Part shown: positions 27,185-35,633 of the stretch, one piece after another
How positions within the stretch are numbered: position 1 is the stretch's first letter
Layout: the number at the start of each line of letters is the position of its first letter
Source: Parasphingopyxis marina
GTDB lineage: Bacteria; Pseudomonadota; Alphaproteobacteria; Sphingomonadales; Sphingomonadaceae
Assembly (NCBI RefSeq): GCF_014237875.1
Contig: NZ_JACJVJ010000001.1
Coordinates: 236,501 to 300,500, forward strand
Direction of reading: 5' to 3'
Length of the DNA: 64,000 nucleotides
Position numbers and translations under genes: made by a program
The notes under the pieces: generated by a model
Database searches by the model: none
Seen by the model: the letters and a program-made list of their open reading frames with translations, nothing else
Told to the model about the DNA's origin: nothing

Positions 27185-27607
27185 CTAGCCGGCGAAACGC
27201 TGGCCGAGATCGAACATGGCGATGGCGGCCTTGGCCGCCTCCCCGCCCTTGTCCTTCTGGTCCGGCCGCGCGCGGACTTCCGCCTGATCGCCATTTTCGA
27301 CCGTGAGGATGCCGTTGCCGATGGGAATGCCGTCCATCGTCAGCGCCATCAGCGCGCGCGCGCTTTCGTTCGAAACGATCTCGAAATGATAGGTTTCGCC
27401 GCGGATGACGACGCCGATCGCGACGAACCCGTCATATTGGCCGGTTTCCGCGGCCATCGCGACCGCGCCCGGAATTTCGAGCGCGCCGGGAACCGTGATC
27501 ACCTCATGGCCATGCCCGGCCTCGTCCAGCGCCGCTTTCGCGCCCTCGATCAGCCAGTCATTATATTGGTCGTAGAAGCGCGCTTCGACGATCAGGAATT
27601 TGGCCAT
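27185..27607 (-). CDS. ribH: 6,7-dimethyl-8-ribityllumazine synthase
   Basis: A 140-residue lumazine synthase that joins the ribitylaminouracil and butanone phosphate in the penultimate riboflavin step. Motifs: [17 protein letters not shown] (aromatic-site Phe/Tyr), [13 protein letters not shown], and [15 protein letters not shown] with the catalytic His. ATG 27607 ([11 protein letters not shown]) is chosen over an upstream in-frame ATG inside ribB. It follows ribB by four bases and ends the riboflavin gene set. Confidence 0.94.
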   Translation of the reverse strand: MAKFLIVEARFYDQYNDWLIEGAKAALDEAGHGHEVITVPGALEIPGAVAMAAETGQYDGFVAIGVVIRGETYHFEIVSNESARALMALTMDGIPIGNGILTVENGDQAEVRARPDQKDKGGEAAKAAIAMFDLGQRFAG

Positions 27608-27611
27608 GGGT

Positions 27612-28895
27612 CTAATCCTCGCTGTCGATCGCGCGTTCGCCGACGACCGACAGGCCATAGGCATCGAGGCCCACCATGCTGTGATGGGTGTTGGTGAGCA
27701 GGATCATGTCCTGCACGCCAAGCTCGGTGAGGATCTGCGCGCCGACGCCATAATCGCGCAATTCTTCCATATTGGGCCGCTCCTGCCCGGACTTGAACTT
27801 CAGCGCGCGGGTGAGCGGGGAATTGGTCTCGCGGTTGATGACGACGACGACGCCCGAGCCCTCCTCGCCGATGATTTCCATCGAGCGCGATAGCATCGAA
27901 CCGCGCGGGCCCTCCTCTCCCAGCATATCCGCAAAGGCCGAAATGGCGTGCATGCGGACGAGCGTGGGCTTTTCGGGATCGACCTTGCCCTTGACCAGCG
28001 CCACCTGTTCGGTGCCCGTCGCCTTGTTGCGGAAGGACATCGCCTTCCAGTCGCCGCCCCAGCGGCTCGTGAAGGGCGCTTCGCCGGTCGGCTCGACGAG
28101 ATGATCGTGCTTGCGGCGATAGGCGATCAGATCGCGGATCGTGCCGATCTTGAGATTGTGGAGCTGCGCGAACGCGACGAGGTCGGTCATCCGCGCCATC
28201 GTGCCGTCTTCGTTCATGATCTCGCAGATCACGCCCGAGGGATTGAGCCCGGCGAGGCGGGAGATATCGACCGCCGCCTCGGTATGGCCGGCGCGTACCA
28301 GCACGCCGCCGGGCCGGGCGACGAGCGGGAAGACATGGCCGGGGGTGACGATCTCCTCCTTGCCCTTGGACGCATCGATCGCGACCGAAACGGTGCGCGC
28401 GCGATCCGCCGCGGAGATTCCGGTGGTGACGCCCTCGCGCGCCTCGATCGAAACGGTAAAGGCGGTTTCGTGCCGGGTCTCGTTGTTGCGGGTCATCAGG
28501 TCGAGGCCGAGTTGCTCGGTGCGATCCTTGGTCAGCGCGAGGCAGATCAGGCCGCGGCCATATTTGGCCATGAAGTTGATCGCATCGGGCGTCGCCATCT
28601 GCGCGGGGATCACGAGATCGCCCTCATTTTCCCGGTCCTCGTCGTCGACAAGGATGAACATCCGCCCGTTGCGCGCCGCCTCGATAATCTCTTCGGGAGA
28701 GGCGAGCGCCGCGCCGCCGCCCGTCACCAGATAGGTTTCGAGCTTTTTCAGCGTGTCGGCGGTCGGGTTCCACTCCTCCTCGTCGAGCTGGCGCAGCGAA
28801 TTGGGGTGCAGGCCGACGGCCTTGGCGAGGCCCGCCTTGGTGACTTCGCCCGAGGCGACGAGATCGCGGATATTGCGGATGAGCGGTGTAGACAT
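27612..28895 (-). CDS. ribB: 3,4-dihydroxy-2-butanone-4-phosphate synthase with N-terminal HTH and degenerate GTP cyclohydrolase II domain
   Basis: The 427-residue protein has three parts. Residues 1-58 look like an XRE-type HTH ([20 protein letters not shown], then [14 protein letters not shown]). Residues 65-270 are the DHBP synthase, with the Mg-site [33 protein letters not shown] and [12 protein letters not shown]. The last 150 residues are related to RibA but lack the three zinc Cys and the RQEGRNIGL motif, so GTP cyclohydrolase II activity is unlikely. It makes the four-carbon riboflavin precursor from ribulose 5-phosphate. The HTH fusion and upstream dyad suggest possible self-regulation. 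Confidence 0.93.
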   Translation of the reverse strand: MSTPLIRNIRDLVASGEVTKAGLAKAVGLHPNSLRQLDEEEWNPTADTLKKLETYLVTGGGAALASPEEIIEAARNGRMFILVDDEDRENEGDLVIPAQMATPDAINFMAKYGRGLICLALTKDRTEQLGLDLMTRNNETRHETAFTVSIEAREGVTTGISAADRARTVSVAIDASKGKEEIVTPGHVFPLVARPGGVLVRAGHTEAAVDISRLAGLNPSGVICEIMNEDGTMARMTDLVAFAQLHNLKIGTIRDLIAYRRKHDHLVEPTGEAPFTSRWGGDWKAMSFRNKATGTEQVALVKGKVDPEKPTLVRMHAISAFADMLGEEGPRGSMLSRSMEIIGEEGSGVVVVINRETNSPLTRALKFKSGQERPNMEELRDYGVGAQILTELGVQDMILLTNTHHSMVGLDAYGLSVVGERAIDSED

Positions 28896-28907
28896 GGCGG
28901 CCGATTA

Positions 28908-28948
28908 TCACAATACAATGTGACGATCAACTGAGGAATCACATTATA
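28908..28948 (-). promoter_or_regulatory. dyad sites before ribB
   Basis: In the 48-base gap between ribE and ribB lies TCACA (28908-28912), six bases, TGTGA (28919-28923), a perfect 5-bp dyad. A further half-site ATCACATTATA (28938-28948) repeats the same core with an AT-rich flank. The symmetric, spaced arrangement looks like a protein-binding site. No FMN riboswitch is evident here. Confidence 0.45.
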
Positions 28949-29561
28949 GGGTGGAAACCTGTTTCATGCGACCCAGGTAACGCGCCAGGACATCGATTTC
29001 TATGTTCATCTTCCGGCCGGGCGCCAGTTTGTCGAAGGTCGTCATCGCCGCCGTATGGGGGATGATATTGACCGTGAACTCGGTGGGGCCGTCGGTATCA
29101 GTCACACTGTTAACCGTCAGCGACACACCGTCAAGGGCGATCGATCCCTTGGCCGCGATATAGGGCGCAAGCTCGGCAGGCGCGCGAAGGGTGACGACCG
29201 TCGAATCGCCGTCGGCCTCGGCCGAGACGATCTCGCCGATCCCGTCGACATGGCCGGTGACGATATGTCCGCCCAGCTCGTCGCCCACTTTGAGCGCGCG
29301 CTCGAGGTTGAGCCGCGCGCCCTCGTCCCACTGGCCGGGCGCCGTGCGGGCCACGGTCTCGGCGGACAGATCGACGGCGAACCAGCCGTCCGGTCCCTCT
29401 GCGCCCTTGTCCACGACCGTCAGGCAAGCGCCCGAACAGGCGATCGACGCACCGAGATCGACGCCGTCCATAGCGTAGGAACAGGCGATTTCGAGGCGCA
29501 GGTCGCCGCGCTGCTCGGCTTTGCGGATCGTGCCGATATCGGTGATGATTCCGGTAAACAT
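28944..29561 (-). CDS. ribE: riboflavin synthase, alpha subunit
   Basis: A 205-residue riboflavin synthase that dismutates two lumazine molecules. It contains the two tandem lumazine-binding barrels: MFTGIITDIGTI with SIACSGACLTVV, and GHIVTGHVDGIGEIVSAEAD with SIALDGVSLTVNSV. All family landmarks are present. It lies between ribD and ribB on the same strand; a large palindrome separates it from ribD. No riboswitch-like leader is seen. Confidence 0.96.
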   Translation of the reverse strand: MFTGIITDIGTIRKAEQRGDLRLEIACSYAMDGVDLGASIACSGACLTVVDKGAEGPDGWFAVDLSAETVARTAPGQWDEGARLNLERALKVGDELGGHIVTGHVDGIGEIVSAEADGDSTVVTLRAPAELAPYIAAKGSIALDGVSLTVNSVTDTDGPTEFTVNIIPHTAAMTTFDKLAPGRKMNIEIDVLARYLGRMKQVSTL

Positions 29562-29574
29562 CAGCTATCCTCTT

Positions 29575-29625
29575 GGCGCCTCATGCGGGCGGAAAACCGG
29601 TTCCCGTTTTTCCTCATGAGGCGCG
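29575..29625. repeat. REP-like 50-base palindrome between ribD and ribE
   Basis: GCGCCTCATG (29576-29585) is the exact inverse of CATGAGGCGC (29615-29624). Inside, GGAAAACCGG pairs with CCGTTTTTCC apart from one extra base. The GGAAAACCGGTT core resembles short palindromic intergenic repeats that I recall as common in alphaproteobacterial genomes. It also overlaps the last codons of ribD, so it may end or process the ribD message. Only one copy was noticed in the window. Confidence 0.55.
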
Positions 29626-30615
29626 CTCGTATACTTCGAACCGGTCCTTGCCAAGCATCCGGCTGTCGGCAAGCCGCCAGCGGCCATGCGCATTCTCCAG
29701 ATTTCCGAGCCCGATATCGCCGAGCGCGGAGAGGCCCCGGCCGATCAGGATCGGCGCGCGATAGAGGATCAGCCTGTCGACCAGGTCGGCGCCGGCAAAG
29801 GCGGCGGCCGCCCCCGCTCCGCCTTCGACGAGCAGATAATCGATGCCCTCCAGATCGCGTATCGCCTCCGGGCTCGGGAGATGCCGCCAGTCGGGCTGCT
29901 CGGCGCGCAGATCGAGCTTGGAAAAATTGCTCCAGTCATGGGTCAGCACCGCGCGGACCGGCGACCGGTTCCCGAGCCCCGAAAGCCGGACATCGAGCGT
30001 CGGGTGATCGGCCTCCACCGTCGCCCGGCCGACGACGATCATGTCGGCAAGCGCGCGCTCGACATGGCCGTGCGCGCGCGCTTCGGGGCCCGTGATCCAC
30101 TGACTGGAACCGTCGGGCAGCGCGACCTGCCCGTCGAGCGAGGTTGCGAGCTTCAAGGTGACGTGCGGCCGCCCCTTTTCGAGCCGCGTGAAAAAACCCG
30201 CCATCGCGCGCCGGGCCTCGTCCGCCATCACGCCTTCGACCACCTCTATCCCGGCGGCGCGCAGCCGCGCCACGCCCTTGCCATCGGTACGCGGATCGGG
30301 ATCGGGCGCGGCGACGATAACCCGGGCGGGCCGGGCGGCGGCCAGCAGATCGGCGCAGGCCGGGCCGCGCGCGCTTTCATGCGCGCAGGGTTCCAAGGTC
30401 ACATAGACATCCGCGCCTGCCGCATCGGCGCCGTCCAGCGCGTCGGCCTCGGCATGGGGCCGGCCGCCGGGGCGGGTCCAGCCGCGCGAGACGATCTTGC
30501 CGTCGCGCACGATGACGCAGCCGACATTGGGATTGGGCGCGGTGCGGCCGCGGCCGCGCATCGACAGGGCGATGGCGGCGGCCATGAAGCGCGGATCAGC
30601 TATCCTCGTCACCAT
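29614..30615 (-). CDS. ribD: bifunctional riboflavin deaminase-reductase
   Basis: A 333-residue two-domain enzyme. The deaminase has GRTAPNPNVGCVIV, the zinc motif PHAEADAL and the second zinc motif EPCAHESARGPACADLL. The reductase has KLATSLDGQVALPDGSSQWI and the closing VEGGAGAAAAF. It carries out the second and third riboflavin steps. I start at ATG 30615 (MVTRIADPRFMAAA), which overlaps the preceding gene by 20 bases; a later ATG (30585) would clip the conserved N-terminal helix. The C-terminus forms one arm of the palindrome. Confidence 0.95.
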   Translation of the reverse strand: MVTRIADPRFMAAAIALSMRGRGRTAPNPNVGCVIVRDGKIVSRGWTRPGGRPHAEADALDGADAAGADVYVTLEPCAHESARGPACADLLAAARPARVIVAAPDPDPRTDGKGVARLRAAGIEVVEGVMADEARRAMAGFFTRLEKGRPHVTLKLATSLDGQVALPDGSSQWITGPEARAHGHVERALADMIVVGRATVEADHPTLDVRLSGLGNRSPVRAVLTHDWSNFSKLDLRAEQPDWRHLPSPEAIRDLEGIDYLLVEGGAGAAAAFAGADLVDRLILYRAPILIGRGLSALGDIGLGNLENAHGRWRLADSRMLGKDRFEVYERAS

Positions 30616-31027
30616 TGCCGACGGTCGCCGCGCCGTCGCCGGGCCGGGCCAGCCGTTCGCGATTATCCTCGGTGATGCGATCGGCCTCGGCCGCCGCCTC
30701 GCGGTCATAGTCGATGCCCATCCGGTCGGCCATTTCCTGAAAACGCTGGCGGCGCAGCGCCCGCTGCTCGTTGGCGTCGAGCGCGAGCTCCCGCTGCCGT
30801 TCGATGATTTCCTCGTCGGTGCGATCGGCCGACCAGCTTTCGGCGTAGATGATCACGGGCTCGGTCGGCATGATATTGGTCCGCCCGTCGAGCACGAACA
30901 GCCAGATGATGAAGCAGGGAATCGCCATCGCCGGGATCAGCGCAAGCCAGTTGTGGCGTTCGCGGCGCGACACGAACGACCGGATATCGCGCCAGATCGT
31001 CCGGGGTTTGGGCGGGATCATCACCAT
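30596..31027 (-). CDS. conserved-looking single-pass membrane protein between tonB and ribD
   Basis: About 143 residues. A cytosolic N-terminus (RTIWRDIRSFVSRRERHNWL) leads to one hydrophobic helix ([19 protein letters not shown]). A polar, highly charged region follows, with ADRTDEEIIERQRELALDANEQRALRRQRFQEMADRMG broken into likely helices that could form a coiled coil. Start choice among GTG 31033, ATG 31027 and ATG 31021 is uncertain. The gene overlaps ribD by 20 bases, so it is probably real and co-transcribed. Function unknown. Confidence 0.65.
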   Translation of the reverse strand: MVMIPPKPRTIWRDIRSFVSRRERHNWLALIPAMAIPCFIIWLFVLDGRTNIMPTEPVIIYAESWSADRTDEEIIERQRELALDANEQRALRRQRFQEMADRMGIDYDREAAAEADRITEDNRERLARPGDGAATVGNGDEDS

Positions 31028-31092
31028 CCGCACCAGATAGGCGATGCGGCGGCCTTTCGCCAGAGGACCGCCGAACCGCCGGACACCGGCGC

Positions 31093-31728
31093 CTAGCCGT
31101 TGATCTGGAACACCACCGTGTGCTGTTGCCAGCTATCGACCGGCCGGCCGCCGCGCGTTGCCGGTTCGAACCGCCAGCGGCGCAGCGCATGGCCGGTCGT
31201 CGCCTCGCAGAACGCCGGGTTGGTGCTGCGCACCGCTTCGGCGGCATCGACCCGGCCGTTAGCCGCGACGTGCACCCGCACCGTGCACGTCCCCTCCACC
31301 TCCTGGCGCAGCAACCGGCTCGGATAGGGTGGCTGAAGCCCGGAAGGATGGATCTGCGCCTGCAGAAATTCCGGTTCGGGCGGCGGAGGCGGGGGGGGCG
31401 CCGGCGGCAGTTGCGGGAGATCGTTGAAAGCCGTTTCCACCCGCTGCACCGGCCGCAAGGGCAGCGGTTCGATAACCAAGTCGGTCGCCATCGGCGTTGC
31501 GGGCGGATTTTCGGGCGGGGTCGGCGGCTCTATCGGGGGGGGTATGACGTCCGGCTCGACATTGATCACATCGATCGGAATCATCTCCTGAATCGGAATC
31601 GCCCCTGATTTCACGAGAAACGCCGCCGTGATCGCCGCGCCGTGCAGCGCGATAACGATCGCTATGGCCGACGGGCTGTGCCGCGACTGGCGCAGGAAGC
31701 CCGAATTTTCTTGCCGATATACAGTCAT
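31093..31728 (-). CDS. tonB: energy transducer TonB
   Basis: A 211-residue TonB. It has an inner-membrane anchor (SAIAIVIALHGAAITAAFLV), a Pro-rich periplasmic stretch (EPDVIPPPIEPPTPPENPPA, later [13 protein letters not shown]), and the C-terminal receptor-binding fold (QPPYPSRLLRQEVEGTCTVR, ending RRWRFEPATRGGRPV). It couples proton motive force to receptors such as the one at 7.6 kb. exbBD are not in the window. AGGAGG precedes the ATG and a dyad lies in the promoter region. Confidence 0.94.
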   Translation of the reverse strand: MTVYRQENSGFLRQSRHSPSAIAIVIALHGAAITAAFLVKSGAIPIQEMIPIDVINVEPDVIPPPIEPPTPPENPPATPMATDLVIEPLPLRPVQRVETAFNDLPQLPPAPPPPPPPEPEFLQAQIHPSGLQPPYPSRLLRQEVEGTCTVRVHVAANGRVDAAEAVRSTNPAFCEATTGHALRRWRFEPATRGGRPVDSWQQHTVVFQING

Positions 31729-31746
31729 CCTCTTCCTCCTTCGGCT

Positions 31747-31771
31747 TGTTGATATCAGGTATGATACAACA
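31747..31771 (-). promoter_or_regulatory. inverted repeat in the tonB promoter region
   Basis: TGTTG-A-TATCA (31747-31757) and TGATA-CAACA (31762-31771) are inverse copies around GGTA, with one unpaired A. Read toward tonB, TATCAT lies inside the repeat and could serve as a -10. A protein bound here would sit on the promoter. The regulator is unknown; it does not resemble a Fur box. Confidence 0.4.
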
Positions 31772-31854
31772 TTACATGAACGAGGTCCAGAGAAACGGGT
31801 GCAGGGCTCGGCAGCCCCGGCGGCATCGATCGAGAAGCTGGCGGAAATGCGCGC

Positions 31855-32760
31855 TCAGTCGCGCAGGCGCATCAGCCCTTCCTGGGCCACGCTGGCGACG
31901 AGCTTGCCGTCCTGCGTGAAAATCTGCCCGCGGTTGAAACCGCGCGCATGGCCGGTCCAGGGCGAATCGGTTGCGTAGAGCAGCCATTCGTCGGCGCGGA
32001 AATCCTCGTGCAGCCACAGCGAATGATCGAGGCTCGCCATTTGAAGCCCCGGATGGCTCATCCAGTTGATCCCGTGGACCAGGGTGCTGGTGCCGAGCAG
32101 GGTCATGTCGGACGCATACGCGAGCACCGCCTGGTGCAACCTTCGGTCGCCATTGAGCGGCGCCACGGTACGAAACCAGGTCGCGCTGGCCGGCGCCGAT
32201 TTTTCCGGCTTTGTCGGGTGCCGCCGCTCGGTGGGGCGCAATTCTATCGAACGCTGGCGCAGCACGCGCTTGCGAAACGCTTCGGGAATGTCGGCGGCAT
32301 GTTCGCGCCAGTACTCGGCCTCGCTCTGCAAATCTTCCGGCGGCGGCACATCGGGCATGGCGAACTGGTGCGAGAGCCCGTCTTCGGGCCGCTGGAAATT
32401 TGCCGCCATGTTGAGGATCGGCTGGCCCTTTTGCAGCGCGATGATCCGGCGCGTCGAGAAACTGCGTCCGTCGCGATCCCGCTCGATCCTATAGATGATC
32501 GGGAAATCCTCATTGCCCGGCCGCATGAAATAGGCGTGGAGCGAATGGGCGATCAGATCCTCGTCGACCGAGAGATTCGCCGCAACCAGCGCCTGGGCGA
32601 TCACCTGACCGCCGAACACGCGACCGACCCCGCCGGGAAGCCGGGGGCCCCGGTAAAGATCGGTATCGAGCTCTTCCACCGTGAGCAGGTCGACCAGCTT
32701 GCCGACCAGCTCTTGCGGAGTCTTCAGCCCCTGGCCGAACGAATCGTCTTCTTTCTCCAA
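31855..32760 (-). CDS. tesB: acyl-CoA thioesterase II
   Basis: A 301-residue double hot-dog thioesterase that hydrolyses acyl-CoA to free acid and CoA. Landmarks: GPRLPGGVGRVFGGQVIAQAL, LHAYFMRPGNEDFPIIYRIE, DGRSFSTRRIIALQKGQPI, then SLDHSLWLHEDFRADEWLLY and a C-terminal GRIF-like RGFNRGQIFTQDGKLVASVA. Length and motifs match TesB. It follows the serine hydrolase gene by 42 bases on the same strand. Confidence 0.95.
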   Translation of the reverse strand: MEKEDDSFGQGLKTPQELVGKLVDLLTVEELDTDLYRGPRLPGGVGRVFGGQVIAQALVAANLSVDEDLIAHSLHAYFMRPGNEDFPIIYRIERDRDGRSFSTRRIIALQKGQPILNMAANFQRPEDGLSHQFAMPDVPPPEDLQSEAEYWREHAADIPEAFRKRVLRQRSIELRPTERRHPTKPEKSAPASATWFRTVAPLNGDRRLHQAVLAYASDMTLLGTSTLVHGINWMSHPGLQMASLDHSLWLHEDFRADEWLLYATDSPWTGHARGFNRGQIFTQDGKLVASVAQEGLMRLRD

Positions 32761-32802
32761 ACCCTGTTCCTTGTTCGTGCAATTCGGTTTCGCGCGGCTT
32801 TG

Positions 32803-34125
32803 CTATGCCGCTTCTTCCTGGTCGGCCTGGCCGGAATCGAGGCTCGCGTAAACCGCCTGGGTCGCTTCCTGGGTGAAAGTCGTCGCGGGCGAGGGCATCA
32901 GCTGGATATAGCCGCCGATGCGCAGCCCGTTGCCGCGATCGGCGGTGCCGACGGTGCTCGCCGCGCCGCCCCAGCCATAGGTGCCCGCGCCCTCGCCGCC
33001 CGGCACCGCTTCGGCCCGCATCCGGCCGGCCGCGCCGAAGCCCTGCCCGGCAAGCCCGGCCGGCATTTCGACGCCTTCGGGCAAAAGATTGGACATGGCG
33101 AGCCGCGCGGTTTCGCTTGCCATGACGCGCGCGCCGGGGATCGCGCCTTCGCCCAGGCACATCGCGAGGAAGCGATCATAGTCGCGCGCGCTGGAAACCA
33201 GCCCGGCGCCGCCATAGAGGAATTGCGGCGGATCGGCGTAGACCGAGTTCGCCGCCGGATCGAGGACCACCGGCGGGGAATCCTCGACCACGCCGTGATT
33301 GTCGGTAAGCAGCGCAAGCTTGTCGTCGGGCACCTGGAAAAAGGTGTTCGCCATGCCGAGCGGATCGAACAGCCGTTGCTGCAGGAACGCATCGAAGCCC
33401 ATGCCCGAAACCGTTTCGATGACATGCCCCATCAGGTCGAGCGAAACCGAATAGCTCCATACCGAGCCCGGATCGGCGATCAGCGGCAAGGTCGCCAGCC
33501 GCTCGGAAAATTCGGCAAGGCTCGACGGGCGGCTTTCGACATTGGGGGTCGGCTCGTTGCGGATAACCCCCGGCTCCAGCCCCAGCCGCTGATATTCGCC
33601 GAGCAACGGCCCGGTGGTGACGATCGTATAGCCAAGGCCCGCGGTATGGGTGAGCAGGTTGCGGATGGTGATCGGCCGCGCGGCGGGACGCGCCTCGAGG
33701 CTCGCCTGCGGATCGACCAGCACCTGCGGATCGGAAAATTCGGGCAGGATGTCAGCGATATTCTGGTCGAGGCTCATCGCCCCGTCCTCGATCAGCATCA
33801 TCGCCGCCATGCCGGTGATCGGCTTGGTCATCGAATAGACGCGCCAGAGCGAATCCTGGTCGATCGCGCGCGATTCGACACGGCTCGCGGTGCCGGAAGC
33901 GAAATAGCGCGGCGCTTCCTGTCCCCGGCCGATAGCGATGATGCCGCCCGGCAGCGAGGTGCGTTCGAGATAGGCCTCGAGAAATGCCTGCACGCCGGCC
34001 CAGTCCCCGGCTTCCGCCAGCGCAGCAATCGCTTTCGTCGCCGCGCCGCCGAGCCCCATTATGGCCGCGCCTGCCCCCAGCGAAGCGAGAAAATTGCGGC
34101 GATCCATCACTGCCTTGCCCATCAT
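32803..34125 (-). CDS. exported serine hydrolase (beta-lactamase/esterase class C fold), Tat signal
   Basis: The 440-residue protein starts at ATG 34125 (34122 also possible) with GGGG just upstream. Its N-terminus MDRRNFLASLGAGAAIMGLG is a twin-arginine signal, so it is exported folded to the periplasm. The penicillin-binding fold shows the S-x-x-K nucleophile in YSMTKPITG, a Tyr in VWSYSVSLDLMGHVIE, and the third motif region near YGWGGAAST. Related proteins are esterases, peptidases or beta-lactamase-like enzymes. A resistance role should not be assumed from fold alone. Confidence 0.88.
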   Translation of the reverse strand: MMGKAVMDRRNFLASLGAGAAIMGLGGAATKAIAALAEAGDWAGVQAFLEAYLERTSLPGGIIAIGRGQEAPRYFASGTASRVESRAIDQDSLWRVYSMTKPITGMAAMMLIEDGAMSLDQNIADILPEFSDPQVLVDPQASLEARPAARPITIRNLLTHTAGLGYTIVTTGPLLGEYQRLGLEPGVIRNEPTPNVESRPSSLAEFSERLATLPLIADPGSVWSYSVSLDLMGHVIETVSGMGFDAFLQQRLFDPLGMANTFFQVPDDKLALLTDNHGVVEDSPPVVLDPAANSVYADPPQFLYGGAGLVSSARDYDRFLAMCLGEGAIPGARVMASETARLAMSNLLPEGVEMPAGLAGQGFGAAGRMRAEAVPGGEGAGTYGWGGAASTVGTADRGNGLRIGGYIQLMPSPATTFTQEATQAVYASLDSGQADQEEAA

Positions 34126-34171
34126 GCCATCCCCTTTTTCGATTCGTTTTTGGTTTTCCTTTGCAACCAGC

Positions 34172-34225
34172 ATTGCCGGACAAGCCCGATTCGGCAATCC
34201 CGAACCCCCGGCATTTCATGCCGGG
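34172..34225 (-). terminator. two hairpins between gltX and the serine hydrolase gene
   Basis: CCCGGCAT (34207-34214) pairs perfectly with ATGCCGGG (34218-34225), and ATTGCCG (34172-34178) with CGGCAAT (34192-34198). They lie downstream of gltX and probably end or stabilise its transcript. No clear U-run follows. Confidence 0.4.
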
Positions 34226-34241
34226 AAATTACGCCGGACGC

Positions 34242-35576
34242 TTAAGAATGGCGGCCCAGCCGGGCGAGGGCGCGCTCGCGCCCGATCAGCGGCAGCAGCG
34301 CTGCCATTTCCGGGCCATGATCGCGCCCGGTGAGCGCCTGGCGCAGCGGCAGGAACAGCGCGCGGCCCTTGCGGCCGGTTTCGGCCTTCAGCGCATCGGT
34401 AAGCGCGTGCCAGACATCGCCCGACCAATCGAGATCCGCCGCCACGGCTTCCGCCCGATCGAGAAAGGCTGCGGTCTCTTCGTCGAAAGCGACCGCGTCG
34501 ACCGGCCCCTCGACGACATGCCACCAGTCGGCGGCCTCGGCGAGCGTCGCGAGATTCGGGCGGATCGCCTCCCAGCCGCCGGCGTCCACGCCCTCGGGCA
34601 AGCGGTCGCGCACGGCCCCGAAATCGAGCTGATGGACGATCTTGGTGTTGAGGCCCTTGAGCTCCTCCAGATCGAACCGCGCCGGGGCGCGGCCGAAATG
34701 GGCGAAATCGAAACCGGCAACGAGCGGCGCGGTATCGACGAACGGCTCGACGGAATCGCTGGTGCCGATCCGCGCGAGCAAGGAGAGGACGGCCATCGGC
34801 TCGATCCCCTCCTCACGGAAACTCTCGACGCCGAGCGAACCGAGGCGTTTCGAGAGCTTGCCCTCGCTGCCGACGAGCAGCGCCTCATGCGCAAAGGCCG
34901 GAGGCGAGGCGCCCATCGCTTCGAACATCTGCAGCTGCAACCCGGTATTGGTGACATGATCCTCGCCGCGCACGACATGAGTGGTGCCCATCTCCGCATC
35001 GTCGACGGCGCTCGGCAGCATGTAAAGCCAGCTCCCGTCTTCGCGCCGAATGACGGGATCGGAGAGCAGGGCAGGATCGAAATGCTGCGGGCCGCGAACA
35101 AGATCGTCCCATGCGATCGGTGAGCCATGATCGAGCTTGAAGCGCCAATGCGGCTGCCGCCCCTCGGCTTCGAACGCGGCGATTTGCGCCTCGGTCAGCC
35201 CAAGCGCCGCTCGATCGTAGACGGGCGGCTTGCCGCGGCCGAGCAGGACCTTGCGCTTGAGCTCCAGCTCCTGCGGCGTTTCGTAGCAGGGATAGACGCG
35301 CCCGGCCGAGCGCAACCGCGCGAACGCGGCCTCATAGTGATCGAAACGGGCGGACTGGCGCTCCTCGCCATCCATATCGAGCCCGAGCCAGACGAGATCG
35401 GCGCGGATCGCCTCGGCGAAGGCCTCGGTGGAGCGCTCGGTATCGGTATCGTCGAGCCGCAACAGGAAGCGCCCGCCCTCTTTGCGCGCATACAGCCAAT
35501 TGTGGAGCGCCGTGCGGATATTGCCGACATGAAGCCGTCCGGTCGGCGAGGGGGCGAAGCGGGTAACGATAGTCAT
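34242..35576 (-). CDS. gltX: glutamate--tRNA ligase
   Basis: A 444-residue class I synthetase. The HIGH-type motif is in [19 protein letters not shown] and the KMSKS-type motif is GKLSKRLG. The segment [13 protein letters not shown] is typical of bacterial GluRS. It charges tRNA-Glu. Many alphaproteobacteria have two GluRS types; only this one is in the window, and I cannot say from motifs whether it is the discriminating form. The ATG faces the divergent gene at 35634. Confidence 0.95.
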   Translation of the reverse strand: MTIVTRFAPSPTGRLHVGNIRTALHNWLYARKEGGRFLLRLDDTDTERSTEAFAEAIRADLVWLGLDMDGEERQSARFDHYEAAFARLRSAGRVYPCYETPQELELKRKVLLGRGKPPVYDRAALGLTEAQIAAFEAEGRQPHWRFKLDHGSPIAWDDLVRGPQHFDPALLSDPVIRREDGSWLYMLPSAVDDAEMGTTHVVRGEDHVTNTGLQLQMFEAMGASPPAFAHEALLVGSEGKLSKRLGSLGVESFREEGIEPMAVLSLLARIGTSDSVEPFVDTAPLVAGFDFAHFGRAPARFDLEELKGLNTKIVHQLDFGAVRDRLPEGVDAGGWEAIRPNLATLAEAADWWHVVEGPVDAVAFDEETAAFLDRAEAVAADLDWSGDVWHALTDALKAETGRKGRALFLPLRQALTGRDHGPEMAALLPLIGRERALARLGRHS

Positions 35577-35633
35577 GGCTGGGCTAGTAGACTAAGAAGC
35601 GCTTTCGGTAAGCCCGAAATGAGACAGAGAACG

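Noticed and set aside
28896-29613. FMN riboswitch in the riboflavin genes
   Set aside because: I looked before ribB, ribE and ribD; the gaps are only about 50 bases and show a dyad and a palindrome, not the multi-helix RFN layout.
32803-34125. Beta-lactamase resistance gene
   Set aside because: The SxxK fold is shared by esterases and peptidases; Tat export and core-gene neighbours give no sign of a resistance role.
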